A stretch of DNA of 64,000 nucleotides from Laguncularia racemosa (GCA_037954665.1 JBBMOL010000092.1:1364001-1428000); one strand, 5' to 3'; counted from the first letter of the stretch, positions 12,944 through 27,179 are shown. The notes: generated from the letters alone by a model not told the origin. Translations and numbers: made by a program.

Positions 12944-13399
12944 TACTATAAATACTATTAAATAAAAGAATAATGATAAATAATTAAATAATTATTGTGA
13001 ATAAATTACAAGAAGTAACTATATGTACCTAATTGTGAATTTACTATATAAATAAATGTTTGCTATAAAATATGTAACGCATGCAGAAAATTATAATAAT
13101 GATAATAATAATAATAATAGTTGTTAGTAGTCATTTTTAGCTAGACTTCGGCACACCAAAATGCCCACTTAGCCTTGGCACAAGAAAACTCTCAATCTAA
13201 TCTATGCCTTACGAACAAGAGGTAGATTGGTTATTCGGGAGTCACATCTTGACAAGATGAGTTGAGGAGCTATGATTTATTCCAACACTCAAGGATACCA
13301 CCAAATGTTAAGTCCATTTGAGGTTACTCGATGCCTTTAGACTTAGGGGTATAGATAAAGGTCAATTGGTTGTCCATCCCTTGAGAGTCTAAAGTTAAG
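12944..13399. other. AT-rich spacer, no gene
   Basis: Low-complexity AT-rich DNA with an AAT-type microsatellite near 13095-13122. No coding or structural feature is seen. Confidence 0.5.
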
Positions 13400-13712
13400 G
13401 CCCCTTAAGAGGATAGGGAGGACACTTGAAAGTAGGAAAACGTCAATATAATTCCCCTTTGTATACACACACATTCTCTCTCTTTATGAATGCTATTGTG
13501 ATCTCTCTATGCCCCTAAATCTCGTTGACTTAAGCATTAGAGTGGTAGAGCTGAAGTCCCCTTTCATGCCCTCTGATAACTTACGTGTGTTCATCCTTGC
13601 AGGTCTATTTAACCCAAAGGTCCAATTACCATAAGAGAGCTAGATGGATATACAAAAAGCAAAGATCACGTGTCAATATTTTGGTGTTCATCGTAGGCCC
13701 TAACACCCCACA
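13400..13712 (+). repeat. possible degenerate LTR end with primer-binding region
   Basis: The stretch ends in TTTTGGTGTTCATCGTAGGC (near 13678-13697). This resembles the sequence just inside the 5' LTR of some large plant Ty3/gypsy elements, whose primer site begins TTGGCG. A CTTGCAGG box lies upstream at about 13600. No matching second LTR is seen, so the call is tentative. Confidence 0.25.
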
Positions 13713-14619
13713 TACTCTTATACACAATGCTTTGTAGTACAAGAACTAACCTTTAGTCCCAAACTAGTGAACCCTACAAAATCAACTAACTAATGCCCTA
13801 ACCTACAAATTACGTATAGTTGTAAAATCCGCAAAAACTTAGTTGCGTATAACATCAAAATGGTTAAAAGATCGAACTAAAAACCTTAAATATACCCTAC
13901 ATAAAATTATATTAAAAGAAATAATCATATGAAAAGCAAATCATAAAAAATTATTGAATAAATAATAAAATAAATTAAAATCATAGACTTAGGATTATCA
14001 AATAAAAATTCTGAGTAGATAATCACACTCGAAATAATTTAATTAGTTTGGTCATAAAATTTTATAATAAAGTACTAAAGTTACTAAGTTCATATAAATT
14101 ACAAATTACCGCGTGCAACAAACAAAATTGGAAAATTTAAAAGGCACATATGTATATAGACATTAGGCCCCACCGCATCAAGAAGCCTCCACTAGTCGAA
14201 AAGAAAAAGAAAAAGAGACAAAAAAAGTGAGGATATAGACAAAGAAGAAGGACAAACGAAAAGGAAACAGGAAAGGAAATAAGAAAAAGGAAACGCAAAA
14301 CAAAAATCCATAACTCTACATACGAACTTTAAATCACAAACCGATACTAACAGGTGAGCTCTACGAAACTAAATTAGTTTTGCGCGAAAAAAGTTTTATT
14401 TTCAAAATTTAAATATAATTTTAATATATATATAAAAATAAAATTTAACTTAAAAAATAGTTAAAATGGCTAGAAATATACTAAATATGATGATATTCAT
14501 CATGAATAGTATATAATAGCATGGTTTTCTTGTATTTTATGAGAAGAAAATTATTTCGCAAATTTATCCGAAGATTACTACAAGTAATTGGAGATGAAAA
14601 CCAGGTGAGTAAGGCTTCA

Positions 14620-16893
14620 TGATATATTATTATTTGTGTATGATGTGAATATTGTTATGAATATATAAATGATTTTGATCACATTGGTTCACTCGTCTCA
14701 TATGTCCTACTTATATATATATATACTTGAATGTGTGCTGGTTGGTGGGTGAAGGGATGGGTTGACCTGGATGTATAAGTTTGAATGGATGGATTGAAAT
14801 TATGTGTGTGCGTATGTATTAGTATATAGAATATATATGCAGAACAGAGCTCAAGTGGGATGGGAAATTAATGCCATGGTCAAAGAAAACATATGGGCAG
14901 AATTTATGGCTTGTCTACGTGCTGATTGGGTGCCGGATTAGTTGTGTAAGTGTGTAGAAAATGAACATGCTGCCTAAGGATTGAGCGAGAAACGAGTGCA
15001 GGTGGGGTGAGTAAATTGTGTGCTGTCACTGTGGCCTCCCCTATTAATTGCTGTGCGAGAATCAGTTGAGACATGCAGCTGTGGCGTGAGCATATGTGTG
15101 TGAGTTATGGTGTGCAGGGGAGACCGTTGAGGGAGCGTATGGGCGTATAGGAAAAGAAAGGGAAATTTGGATGTAAATGGGGATGTATGGGTATGGTCGA
15201 ATACTGGAAAGTGTGGGTGTATGTGTGAGTGTGGATTAATGTGTATATGTATATGTGTGTATGTGATGGCGAGACGATGAACTTAGGGACAGGGGAACGA
15301 TGTTAATAGAAAAAGAAGAGGGAGTCCAGTGATGTACATGTGGCTATAGATGTTATGTGCGTGAAAGGAGGGAGGTTAGGGGTCTATAGTGGCCATGGTC
15401 ACGAATGGAGGAAAGGATATCGGTGGAGAGGAAGGAAGGAGAAATGAAGTGAAGGTAAGGGATGAGAATTGTATATATATATTTTTACTATATGCATACA
15501 AATGGAAGGAATAGGATAAAATGCCAAAGGGGAAGGAAGAAGAGGTGCAAAGGAAGGGAAAGGCGAAGTGAAGATGATGGATGAAAATTGTATACATATA
15601 TATCTACTATATACATATGGATGAGAGGAATGGAATAAAATGCCGAATGGAGAAAGAAGAAGAGGTGCATATGATATATATATATTATAAAGAGAGAAGG
15701 GATAAATGAAAATTTAAATGACTTCAAATAAAATATGATATTGGGAAAACTATCTTTCAAATATTGTGATTGTTGTTTTGTGATTATGATTAAGTGATTG
15801 TATCCTGTATCTGCATTGGATGTGATTGAAACTTGTGTGTGTCTAACTCTTGCGTGATCACCACAAAATATTAAATGATTATTACAACTTAAATAAAATT
15901 TTACATGCATTGCACGAAACATTGCATATTGAAGGCCATCATTGCTATAAGGCGCATTAGAAGTAATCGGAGGATTACTGTTCTGCCAAGTGCGAACTAA
16001 ATGATTAGAGGATTATCGCACCTTAACGGTTTCGCGTCCGATCTATCCTTGAGGGTATTTAGTGCTTGGTGTGTGAGTGACATTTGAGCTAAACTTATAA
16101 CGTTAATATTATTTAATAGTAAGAGACAATACCTAATCAAGAGATAAGACAAATCGATTGAGTGTGAGACCTGAGCATTGATGGTATGATCAGAATCCTT
16201 AACCTAAGGTCAAGGGAGGCGCAAACCCTAAACTTTATGTTGGTTACTGGAAGACCGCGTGCGATGTTGCATTCATATGGTTGCTCATGCATAACATATG
16301 ATTTGAAAATTTGCTTGAAATTGATTGCATTTGTAAATAGTGTTGCGATATTGCACTCTTATCTGACTGGGCTATTAGCTCACCTTCCTACATATTTTGC
16401 CTTGCAGGACGTGATTATATAAACTTTCTTAAAGGATATCATACCACAATATGTATAATTGCCTCAATACTAAGGGAACATGGGTAAGATGAAGAGATAG
16501 TGAGAATATTGTATTTAACTTAATAGACTTTGAGATTTAGAGGGTTGTAAATATTTAATATGATATCGAGAGATCTTAGTGGTATTTATTTTATATGGGA
16601 CTTAGATGAGACCCTCTCCTAAGACATATATAATGTAACTGTTGAATATGGAATAGGTTTTGTTTGAAATGAAGGAATGCTAGAGGCATTCAAATTGTTA
16701 ATTATCATGTTTTTAATAGGTTAAATTGTATTAATTTGAGACGCTTCAGGATTGCTAGAGGCATTCAAATCGTTAATTATCATGTTTTTAATAAGTTGAA
16801 TTGTTTTTGATTTGAGACGCTTCATGATTGCGTAGTAGAGGTTAAGCAATTATGGCAGGTTATCACAAATTGAGTATGGTACGAAGCATGACA
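14620..16893 (+). repeat. LTR relic A of an old Ty3/gypsy-like family
   Basis: The right half (about 16180-16893) is the reverse-complement relative of 48173-48850: both contain the GGTCAAGGGAG...AACCCTAAA block, a TTGCACTC block and a terminal ...GCATGACA (here at 16887-16893). Upstream is a TG-rich tract (about 14630-15300), mirrored by CA-rich DNA in the other copy. No internal coding region follows, so this is a solo LTR or fragment. The left boundary is not fixed. Confidence 0.55.
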
Positions 16894-17301
16894 ATAGCCC
16901 TTGGATCAATTTAGCCACTTGGAATAGCGCTTAAACACGCTCTAAATAAACAACAACAACCTTAGTAGTGAGGTCCAACAACTTTGGCAACCACAATTGA
17001 ATCTTGTTATCTCGATCTTACATAATCAATATAAAATGTAACCCTATATGCAATTAGGAATCTAATTCCCAAATATTGACTTTCCAAAACCTTCAAAACC
17101 CTGATTGACCTTATGATATTGAATCATTAAACACTTAAGTACATTAAGACTCGAGGAGATTAGACTACTAACTAATCCATAACACGGTCTAAAAATTAAA
17201 ATGAATAAGTCGATAGAAAAAAGCTTAACCATGTAATAACAAATGAATATTATGATAAGAATTTTTTATTTTAAACCATTAAATAAGCTATAGGTAAAAA
17301 T

Positions 17302-17335
<34 letters not shown>

Positions 17336-18049
17336 GTTAGTTAGTTAGTTAGTTAGTATGATAAATTCTATAAGAAATAGTAAAGAAAACTTTTTATTAA
17401 ACGTAAAAAAAAAAAAAAAGAAAGATGGAAACTCAATTATAGGGCATTTATCAAAGTTAAATGTAACAATAGTAAGCAAAAGACCAAGGTGCCCCTAAAA
17501 TTAAAAATAAGAAGTAAAAGGTAAAAGTTAGATAGTAATTAGTAAACTTGTAATAAAATAAGATAAATACGTAAATAAGTAATAAGTACATGTAAAAGGC
17601 ATGAAAATGACATATGCTTCATGCATGAAAGGCATAATCATGAGAGAATTTAAATATGTCTACTAATAAAGCTAGAAAACTTATAAAAGAAGTTAACAAA
17701 AATCAATAAAATATGTCTTAATACATCAAAATATCCCATAAAATAACCTTAAATGTCAAATAATTATCAAATCACCCACACATGACAAGACAATGTCACA
17801 ACATAACATAAATATATCTTAAAAAGTCATGAAAAAGTAAAGAATTAATTAATGAATAATTTACGGTATCGGAATAATATTGGAATATTCTAGATTTTTA
17901 GTAAAAAATCCACTAAAAATCACACACATGCCTAAAAATCATGAAACATTAACATAACATGTGTTAAAATGCATATAAGCACTTAGAAGTTTTTCCAAAA
18001 TATTTCACCCATTGTAGAATAAGAAAAAAAAAATTCAAAAGCAGTTCAG
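16894..18049. other. AT-rich spacer, no gene
   Basis: No coding sequence is seen. It includes a (TA)n followed by (GTTA)n microsatellite at about 17304-17357, a poly-A stretch near 17405 and long AT-rich runs. Confidence 0.5.
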
Positions 18050-18109
18050 CACCCATAAATACCACATGGGTCTTCTCCTCTATTATGTTCATAGCTAACA
18101 TGATATTAA

Positions 18110-18950
18110 AAGGGCCTTAATAGAAATGTCTAAAAGTTGTCATATCGTGTGTGTACCTGCAATATAAGAACTGTTTTGCAAGTCAAATAATGTAAGACTC
18201 TAATTAGATTACATTTAATCATAATACATTTAATTAATTAATAAATATAAATAATTATAGAAACCAATAATCTATAGCTTGCCAAAATCATAAATAATCA
18301 ATATCCCTTACCAAACAGTAAGATTAGGTAAACCTTTTAAATTAACCTAGGTTTTAAAGAAATAAAAATCTACCTTTTAAGGAATAAATAATTAATTAGT
18401 CTTTCATAATTTGGAATCTCTAAAAGACTAATTCCATAGCTAAACTCCTTTTAACATACTTAGGTTGAAGAATCACTCTTCATATAAATCCTAGCCTATT
18501 CCTAGTTTTTGAGTTACTTGAAAAGAAAAAAAAAAGTTAGGGTATAAGCTACTATTGCTTAGTGAGATCTTCCCCTATACCATATAACAACCAATAGTAA
18601 ACAAGTTATCAAGCATTGATATGCTATACATAAACAATCATATGATGCAACAATATACACAGTCATTCAAAAACTGTGTGTAGTACGAATTTTTACCCTT
18701 TGATACTAAGGTTTAGGGAATAAGTTCCTACTCATCAGCCGTAAGCGCTACCACTTTGAGCTAAATTGAGCAATGAATCAATTTAGGTGAAATAATTATG
18801 ATATATTAAAGAAAGTGTAGCTGCCTTAAGTGGTTGTATTAATGGATGGAGCCCCAATCAAAGGGTTGCAGTCCCTAACACATAGTAGTTTCCAAAGGTT
18901 GGGGCAAAGTTACATTAGATGAAGCATCACCTTTGTATAGCCTTTTTATG
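18110..18950 (+). repeat. LTR relic B, same family as relic at 48-56 kb
   Basis: The block from TACCTGCAATATAAG (about 18156) through AAGTCAAATAATG and GACTCTAATTAGA matches the reverse complement of about 56300-56375. The block with GCTACTATTGCTTAGTGAG (about 18548) matches the reverse complement of 56020-56060 and resembles 48620-48680. It is a fragment of an old LTR with no coding part. Confidence 0.5.
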
Positions 18951-19859
18951 CCACCACCTGATGTTAACAACCTTCTTCATGCAAGCATGCAATGCATGTC
19001 CAATTCAAGTTTTAGGTCGAATAACTATTATATTCATTATAATATGATCAAATAATTACAATAGACACTCAATAATAATGCAATTAATGATATAACACTC
19101 AAATTTTCATTTCATATAATTCAAAGTATTTTGCACAACATAGCAAATAGTACCAAGCACATGCATGTCCCATATCCTTAAGCAATTCAATTTCATGTTA
19201 TATTAATTAAAGTGCTACTATACTACAAGCACAACTAAGTATGGTAATCATAGAGATTCACTCATCAAGACTTGATGCTCTATCGTAAATCCCTACGAAA
19301 ATACTCAAGAGATATGTCCTTAGGAGTAGTGTCACCTAGGTTAATAAGGAAGTAGTAAGATGGCTATTTACTCAAGCTAACTTAATTCAATTAAGTTGTT
19401 CACTTTTTTCCAGTTGAAGCCCAAACTTCTAAATAATGCAATTTATTTATCTTATCTCTATTTTTTTTTTTTTTGAGTAGTCATTTGAAAGCTTAGAAAG
19501 TCTAGTTTCTCTGGGAATATTACATCTTTGAAATTTTAAGCACCTTTTTTCAAGGTAGGTCATCAAGTGGGTAGTGTGAACATAGATTTATTTATTTATT
19601 AATTTATTTATTTTCATTGTTAAGATTAATTATTTTTTTTAATTAGAGAAAAATTGCATCTTATCTCCCATTCCATGCCACGGACTAATAGGGTAGTATT
19701 AGACTTCTTATTTTGGCTCAATATCATAAGCTTTTAAGTTTTGTGAATGTATTAAGTCATTTAATTTCCTTATGGGTCTGGGTTTATAACAATTTATCTA
19801 AAGCCCTTTTTAAGTCTAGTATCTTGAATTAATATCCCTAATTCTATAAATTCGATTTC
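18951..19859. other. AT-rich spacer, no gene
   Basis: No coding region or clear repeat boundary is seen. Several T-rich runs, for example near 19463, occur. Confidence 0.4.
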
Positions 19860-21060
19860 CAACATACAAAATCTACACACACATAAATATATGCATATAT
19901 ATTCCTAACTTCCAATTTATCAAAATTATTTTCTTGATCATGTTAAAATATAATAGCTTGGAGTCGTAATTCTTCACACTGGATTAAGCACTACGGCACA
20001 TGCATATTTATATTTCTATGATTGAGACTTCATTTGTTAATTAATTCAGTATTTATATGTTAAATAACTAGCGTAGACCATACGACAACCAGCGTATTAC
20101 CAATTCAAGTTTTGTTACTTACATAGGTATCAACATTTACATGCATGTGTGTATATTTATTCTTGAATCATCATTTTTTCCTCTCATTTTGTTAGCATTT
20201 TTCAGCACCCGATTTACTTAATAATAAGCACATTAAATTTTTGAGATGAAATAAATTGTATTCCTACAGTTGATCAGTTATTGATTCGACATGCATGTGA
20301 TTGTGTATGTATATAGACACTCACAAAATGTCCTAACCGGTATTTATTTAAATTCATGTATTCTAAAGGGCCAAAATTATATTAGATATTAACAACTTAA
20401 ACTATGTTGAGTTTCCTAATTTCCCTATATTTTAGGATACATATACCCTTACGTCATATTTATTTATTTTGTCTCCGATTAATTACCATAGTTTTATTCT
20501 TATTAAATAAAAGGTTTGTTCATTATAACACTGAAATGATTTGCCTTTTATGTGTACGAATGTATCGCAGCATGAGTATGTGTTTATACTTCCACGTTTC
20601 AATTTATTTTATTTTTGCCTACTTGATTTCAATTTCATAAATCATTAATGATAATAACCATACAATATAATAAAAAGCATATTCCTAGAAATTCTTCCAT
20701 GCATGATTCGGCATACCCATATATGTGAATACATTTCCCATTTTTTTTTTTTTTCATTCTTGTAATATCTTAAAGCATGTTAAAACTTATTAGTACAAAT
20801 GGCATGTCCAGGTTTGCTCACACCAAGTTCACGACACCGATATGCGTACACCCTACAACTTTTGGATATCCATATACATATATTTTAATTCTTCAAAGCC
20901 TATAAACAAGAAGTGTCAGTCGAGGTGGAAGTGAATTTGTGTACTTACATTTACAAGAAGCATCCGTACATGCATATATGTATATTCTATAACTTTGCTT
21001 TATCCTAATTATTTTCTTGAGCTCTACGATATGTCAACAATGTGTAGCATAAAAGGATAA
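19860..21060. repeat. diverged tandem array with period near 140 bp
   Basis: A motif like ACATGCATRTRTRTATAT recurs at about 19885, 19999, 20138, 20289, 20439, 20699, 20840 and 20969, with a weaker copy near 20565. Spacing is roughly 125-150 bp. Units differ strongly between the motifs, so the array is old or the periodicity belongs to a structured LTR region. It was found by eye. Confidence 0.45.
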
Positions 21061-22106
21061 AACGTGTACACCACCACCTGCCGCTGATGTGTTTGTTTAC
21101 AATTCCTAGTTATTACTTTTTACAAAACTATTCAAGGAGCGAGTTAAGTGATTACATTTGCGGCTTCAAGATGAAGTTGAACTTTTATTTTATTTTATTT
21201 TTCCTTTTTACCGTTGCAAGAGATTTGAAGTTAGGGATGTTAGTGGGACAAGTTTGAATTGAGTTTAGTAATTTCGTTACTTATCCCATTATTCTATAAA
21301 GATTCCCAAATCCGTCACAAACCTTATAGGGTTTTTTTTTATGAAATACTTACAACTCAAAACCCGTTAGAATTTTTAAAAAATTCTATTATTAGATTAA
21401 AATCTTTACTTATTTATTATGATTATTTTTATAAAATATATCTTATGTTATTGGAAATAAATAATATTTACAATTTATATGTATTTTAATATTATTTAAA
21501 AGTCTACATGTAGGTAAATAAAGTTGCGGCATAATTTTTTTATTATAATAAGATAAAAATTACTGAACTGGCCATACAACTTAATAAATAACACAAAGAA
21601 ATAAAATGTAGTTAACATTTCTAACATACTTAGGTTATAATTAGGTGTGACTTCAAAACAAGATACAATTCTGTAAAACATCCAATCTACAAGTTTAAAT
21701 CAAGGCAAAAATTAAGATTTTTCATTTCCACACACAAAAGCAACTTACGTAGCATGAAATTGGAATAGCCAATCACCATATAGGTAGTGCAGCAACCTAT
21801 AGCCAAGACATCACATATATGTCTAATGGAATCGCCAACAATCTTATCAGTTCTCTAACTCAAACCAACAACCTTTATGTCTAATGAACATAAGAATCAT
21901 TATGTCATTTTATTGAATGCTTTGCAAACTACAACCAAGATATTACATATAACAGAAACTACAAGCATAATCTTTCTCTATCTCCAGTGATTAACCTATT
22001 TGAAAAATCATGGCTTCCTGTTTGCTATTTCAACCATAGCTCTCATAGATTTCTAGTGTTAAAATTCAAGGCTACCAATGCAAACCCAAGTTAAAACAAA
22101 GATCTG

Positions 22107-22134
<28 letters not shown>
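22107..22134 (+). repeat. poly-A run of 28 bases
   Basis: Twenty-eight A in a row inside the hAT-like element. It may be a simple-repeat expansion or the tail of a retroposed insert; no source transcript is recognised next to it. Confidence 0.9.
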
Positions 22135-22137
<3 letters not shown>

Positions 22138-22539
22138 CTAAACTAAACTGGGACAGTGAGAGTGAGATTTAACCTTAACACGACCAAGAGATAAGAGACA
22201 CCAAACGATGACAAAGATGATTGATACGTTTAGGACGATGATCAAGATGACAACCACGAGACGAGAGACGAACTAGCTAACAAGAGACAAGAGACGAGAG
22301 ACCTGAACTGCCGACGACAACAAGAGACAACAGTTGATAGAGACAGAGTGTTGAGTATAGAAGACGAGCGAGTGATGATAGCTTGCACAGGAGGATAAGG
22401 TCATGACTCACGAAGGACGATGAGGGTTTTACTGTTGCAGGTTTCCTTTTGATCTGTTTTTCAGTTGCTTTGGAGGTCTTGGAGTTTGTTTAGATGGGAG
22501 AGAAGTAAAATGTGAAAATAGAAAGTTATGTACGTTTGA

Positions 22540-23144
22540 AGATCAACATAGTCATTTAACATGGTCATGTTGATTTTGAAGAAAAATTAGAAAGATACAT
22601 GAGGAAACAACACGACCGTATTAGTAGTTGTGTAACTCTTGGAGCAATTGAAGCCAAACATTACAAGTTAACATGATCATGTTGAATTAGTACAACACGA
22701 CCTATTAACATGACCGTGTTGGCCATATCTTCCCAAGATTTGGATAAACTCGAAAGATTTAAGTTAAACACGACCTGAATATGACCGTGTTGAAGGATCA
22801 TATTGGGTTCGATAGCTGCACACTATAAATAGACAGACATAAAACCTAAAAGATTTATAAAAGGTTTTTTTTTCTTTCGATTATGAGTTGTTTTGATTCT
22901 ATTATTAGATTTTATCTCATAATGTTAGCTTAATTTCTTTTAGTATCTAGATTTGTGGAACCTTAGAATTATTATATAATCTTATTTCAATTATTATTAA
23001 ATGGATTCTTCAGGTTCTTGATTCAATTATGCATGTTATTTATCGTATAAAATTGGTATTTCTAGAGTATCAATTTTAATTATTAATATTATGAAAGTAA
23101 ATTGAGAAATCACCTATATAATTAGATCTAATATAATTGACTAA

Positions 23145-23145
<1 letters not shown>
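22540..23145 (+). repeat. LTR fragment with palindromic motifs, inside the hAT-like element
   Basis: Pairs of half-sites such as AACACGACC and GACCGTGTT fill 22580-22800. They are followed by a TATA box CTATAAATA at about 22825 and an AT-rich leader that resembles the reverse complement of 60900-61400 in the Tat/Athila-type LTR at the right of the window. It is a U3-R-like piece of a related LTR in + orientation. Confidence 0.5.
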
Positions 23146-23181
<36 letters not shown>

Positions 23182-23308
23182 CGGATTTAGATTACTAATG
23201 AATTTAATATTTATCTTATTATCCGTTTCAAACCCTATAAGGTTTTTAGCGAGACAAGTGGATTGGAAACCTAATAATACCCATCTTGCTTACATCCCAA
23301 TTTGAAGT

Positions 23309-26300
23309 TACAAAACATTGAATTGTTGTGTTGTGTGAAGTGGGGAGGCTGCAGCGTCCGTGATAGGGAAGAGAGAGAGAGAGTAGCTTCTGTTTTTGGC
23401 TCATATATGAGAAAAACTTGGCAGATTTCCTTGGATTTCTAGAGATCTGATCTGGATGTCCCTGGATTTCTTTGGATTTTATATGGATTTCTCGGGATTT
23501 GTTAGGACAGGAATAAGATTTTGTGGCACATTACAACCGGCAGTGGCTTGGATTAAGGAGTGTCGGTGTGCGGCTGTTTGTGTTTCCTGGGCCAAGGGAT
23601 CCTTTGGGCTCGGTCCAATTGATTTACAGGGCAAATTTTTCAATTTTAGTTTAATAGGTTGGGTTAAATTAAATTCAACTTACTCAATCAATAAAAATTA
23701 CAGCAAGTTGGATATCCCTTTTTCTGCCTCATTCACGTAACAGCCTAGAGAAAGGGGCATGGGCTGGGTTCTATTTTATTTTATTTTTTATAAACTTTGA
23801 AAATAGAAAAATTAGATTAAGGAGTTATTGGGTTGATTTGTTTTCATTTTAAATTTAATAAATTCATTAAGGTTGTGTTGATCCCTTCTTGCCCCCTATC
23901 TAGAGTTTAGGACTCATATTTTATTTATTAATATTACTTTTTTCGGTATTAAGTACCTTGATTCCTCCCCAAATTTGTTTACTTAATCATTTCCTACTAT
24001 TTTTTGGTTGAAAGTCCCAAAATTCTCCCTATTGTCCACATATGAACACCTCCTTCTGAAGTTTATAATTTTCTATATCTGCTCGTGTACTCTAATTGTT
24101 GCTTGTATTTTCCAATTATGAATGATTAAAGTATTTAAAAATTGAATTTATTAAAGCTTTAGTTATCACATTTATGAATAATCCTAATAACAATTTCAAT
24201 TCTACTATTTGCTTTTATTAAAAATATCTTATATTTCATTTCCATTTTTGAAAGGAATAATTCGCATTATATAATATATTTATATTTTATCAAGTATTAT
24301 CATGTGGGTTGTCTTCGATTATGATCATAAATGTCGACTATTATTATTGATGTAGCCATTCATTATTGTTATAACTCATAAATATTCCTATAATTGTTGT
24401 CATTTTTTTTGTGGAACTGAATTTTAATTATAGAGATATGTGTCTTATACAGAATTATATGTATCTAATTTTGAAATACACGCATTGGCATATGTAATGA
24501 TCTCATATATAAATTATTTTATGTATTTCTTGGAAATTTACTAATAATACGTAATTATTTTAGAAACAAAAAATGTGTATATGATCTAATATATTCACTC
24601 CTATTGCAACATATAGTTTTTGAGAATATTGCAACGTTGCAAAGTTATAAATTTTTATTATTAATTAATTTTTAATCTTTTTTTTGGTTATATATAGGTA
24701 AGAAGATGTTAGGTAGTGTTTAAAAAAAAAAGGGGGGAAAAATCTAGTGTATGGAGCTTATTTGTAATAGAGTTCTTCTAGATTGGTTAATTAATTTTAT
24801 AAAATTCGAGTTTGTTACTTGTTCGTATAACTCTTGGATTTTTCCGAGTTAGTAGTCATGTCACTATGGTGGCATTGTATAGTTCTTATTCTACTATGGA
24901 ATATCTTTGGGTTACTGTTTCGTTCATCCTTGTTTTTGTATGAATCTATCGCTAGTCATATTGATATTCTATTTTTCATTGGTTGATCATTATTAGAGAC
25001 ATACAACGGAAATATTAGATTTTATTTTTTATTATTATTATTTTCTTTCCTTGAGACTTTAAGACACGAGTTAAATATGTAGAATCGAATGGTTGTGAAT
25101 AGCATTACGATTTTGGTGCAAAGTAAGATTTATTCGCCTGGATACAAAAGAAAAGGATACCATATAAAAGTTTATTGCAAGTGCTTTTGTAAATGTATTT
25201 ATTGTTTAAGTTAAAATACTTGTGTAAACATTAGATGCACTATTATGTGTGTAGGTTGTTATACATATTTCTTGAAAATGTATAAACGATCAATTCAATT
25301 ACAAGAACATTCAAACATATGTATGTATATATACATATACAAGGTTTTATATATACATATTTGACATATCACCTTTGAAAATCTTTTATATATATAGATC
25401 TAAAATATATCAATATATAATGATTGTTTATAATGGTTTACATATATATAGATTTACTTGTATTAAAAAGGATATCTTTAACTATATCTATACATTTTGA
25501 ATTGCCAAATATATTGTTGTGGAGATTAGCATTTTAGATTATTCATGATCATTATCATAATCTACTCTTGAATATTTGTGAAATTGCAATTCAGGAGATA
25601 CTTGGCTTAGTTTGCAAATTTTAGGATTTTATATTTTACAATCCTTAAAATCAAGTTTACATTGTTGTGTTAGAAATTTATCCTAGGGTATTTGTGCCTA
25701 ATTCTAATTGAAATCTTCAATTTTTTTGGGTACCCTTTTTCTACTTCCACTCCAATGATTTTAAGTCATAATTTTACTAAAATGATTTTATTATTTATAA
25801 ATTTTCCTAAATTAACTTATCAATTTCTTGGGAGCTTACAATAGCTATTGGCCTCCAACTTATAACAAGAGGTGAAAATTGAGGCTTTCCCTCCTCTTGA
25901 GGTGGATCGATGATTTGGTGGAGGTGGTGGCCATTTTAGTGGTGTTTTGGAGTTTTGGTCGCGTTTCGATCGTATTCTATCAATATTTCATTGTGTCATT
26001 AGATCTGTAAGTCCCTTATCTCCTTACTATGTTGTGTTATTTTTCTTAGACTTAATTTCTTAGGTTTAATGATATTTATAATTTTTGCAATTTTTGGTAG
26101 TATATTAGGTAGTTTACTAGCTTTAGGGAAAAATTAGAAAATCCTAGTTATGGTCCATTCTCGATCACCATATTATTATATATAATATTTGACATTATTT
26201 GGAATATTTTGGTACCTTTTTACTATTTTTAAGTATTTCTATTTATTTTGGCTTTTTAGGTCTATTTTCAAACAAATTAGTAAAATAGTGATTAATTAAT

Positions 26301-26495
26301 TAATTTTTATAAAAATATTGATCTTCATTTATCATTAAATATGACCTATTTTGACTATATATATTTTGATAAAAACTTATATCAAATACTCATTTTTCAA
26401 CTCTCTTTATTTATCTTTTATATTACTCTAATAAGAAGTATTTTTAACTTGTGAGAAAGATATCTTCATGAGTACAATTTCATGCAGATCATGGA
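23309..26495. other. AT-rich intergenic DNA, no gene
   Basis: About 3.2 kb without a supported gene. A modest GC-richer patch at 23400-23760 and another near 25860-25990 look like old repeat remnants, but I cannot match them to anything else in the window. Confidence 0.45.
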
Positions 26496-26554
26496 ACAAC
26501 AACAACAACAACAATAATAATAATGATGATGATGATGATAATAATAATAATAAT
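26496..26554 (+). repeat. compound trinucleotide microsatellite
   Basis: Runs of AAC, AAT, GAT and AAT follow one another without a break. It would be a likely length-polymorphic marker. Confidence 0.9.
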
Positions 26555-26652
26555 ACAAAAAATGGAATCAACCGCAATAATACAAATTCAAGATGGAAAC
26601 AATACTGTTATAAGATACAATAATTCTTGTTGATGAAAATATACACTATATA

Positions 26653-26790
26653 CATGCCTAATTTATAAATTTATACTTAATATAATGTTTTTAAAAGATC
26701 ATTTATTGTAATGCTTATATGCATGCTTAATTTATAAATTTATACTTAATATAATGTTTTTAAAAGATCATTTATTGTAGTGCTTATATG
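26653..26790 (+). repeat. two-copy 69-bp tandem duplication
   Basis: Unit 26653-26721 starts CATGCCTAATTTATAAATTT and is repeated almost identically at 26722-26790. The near identity of the copies points to a recent duplication. Confidence 0.9.
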
Positions 26791-27179
26791 CCTATATAAA
26801 TTTATAGAAGGGCATGGCTTGCTTACGTGTATGTTTGATGAAGTTTCATTTTATTAGTGCTATCTACTTTCCTGCTAATTTTCATATTTTTTATTCACCT
26901 CCTTACATAATATGTCATATTCTCTTAAACATTATCTCCACAATATCTAGTAACTCCAACAGTAATCTGGAGAAGACAATATCATATCTCGTTTAAGATC
27001 TTTCCCAAGATATGTGAATCTAAATGCAATCGGGCAAATCTACCTTGCTCTATCATTTTTGCCCCTGGTTTCTCACTCTTTCTCTCTGAAATTCCTGTCT
27101 CTCAGATACTCTCCCCCTCTCTCGGATTCATTATCTCTCTCTCGCACTCTCCCACATTGTCTCCTTCTAAAAGTAATAT

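Larger units (their letters stand above)
21232..23300. mobile_element. non-autonomous hAT-like DNA transposon
   Basis: The left end reads TAGGGATGTTAGTGGG and the right end, reverse-complemented, reads TTGGGATGTAAGC. Both ends carry subterminal AAACCYTATAGGG-type boxes. An 8-bp repeat TTTGAAGT flanks the element exactly (21224-21231 and 23301-23308), the duplication length of hAT elements. No transposase is encoded in its 2.07 kb. Inside are a 28-A run, a GACGAGAGAC-rich tract and a fragment of an LTR. Confidence 0.75.
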
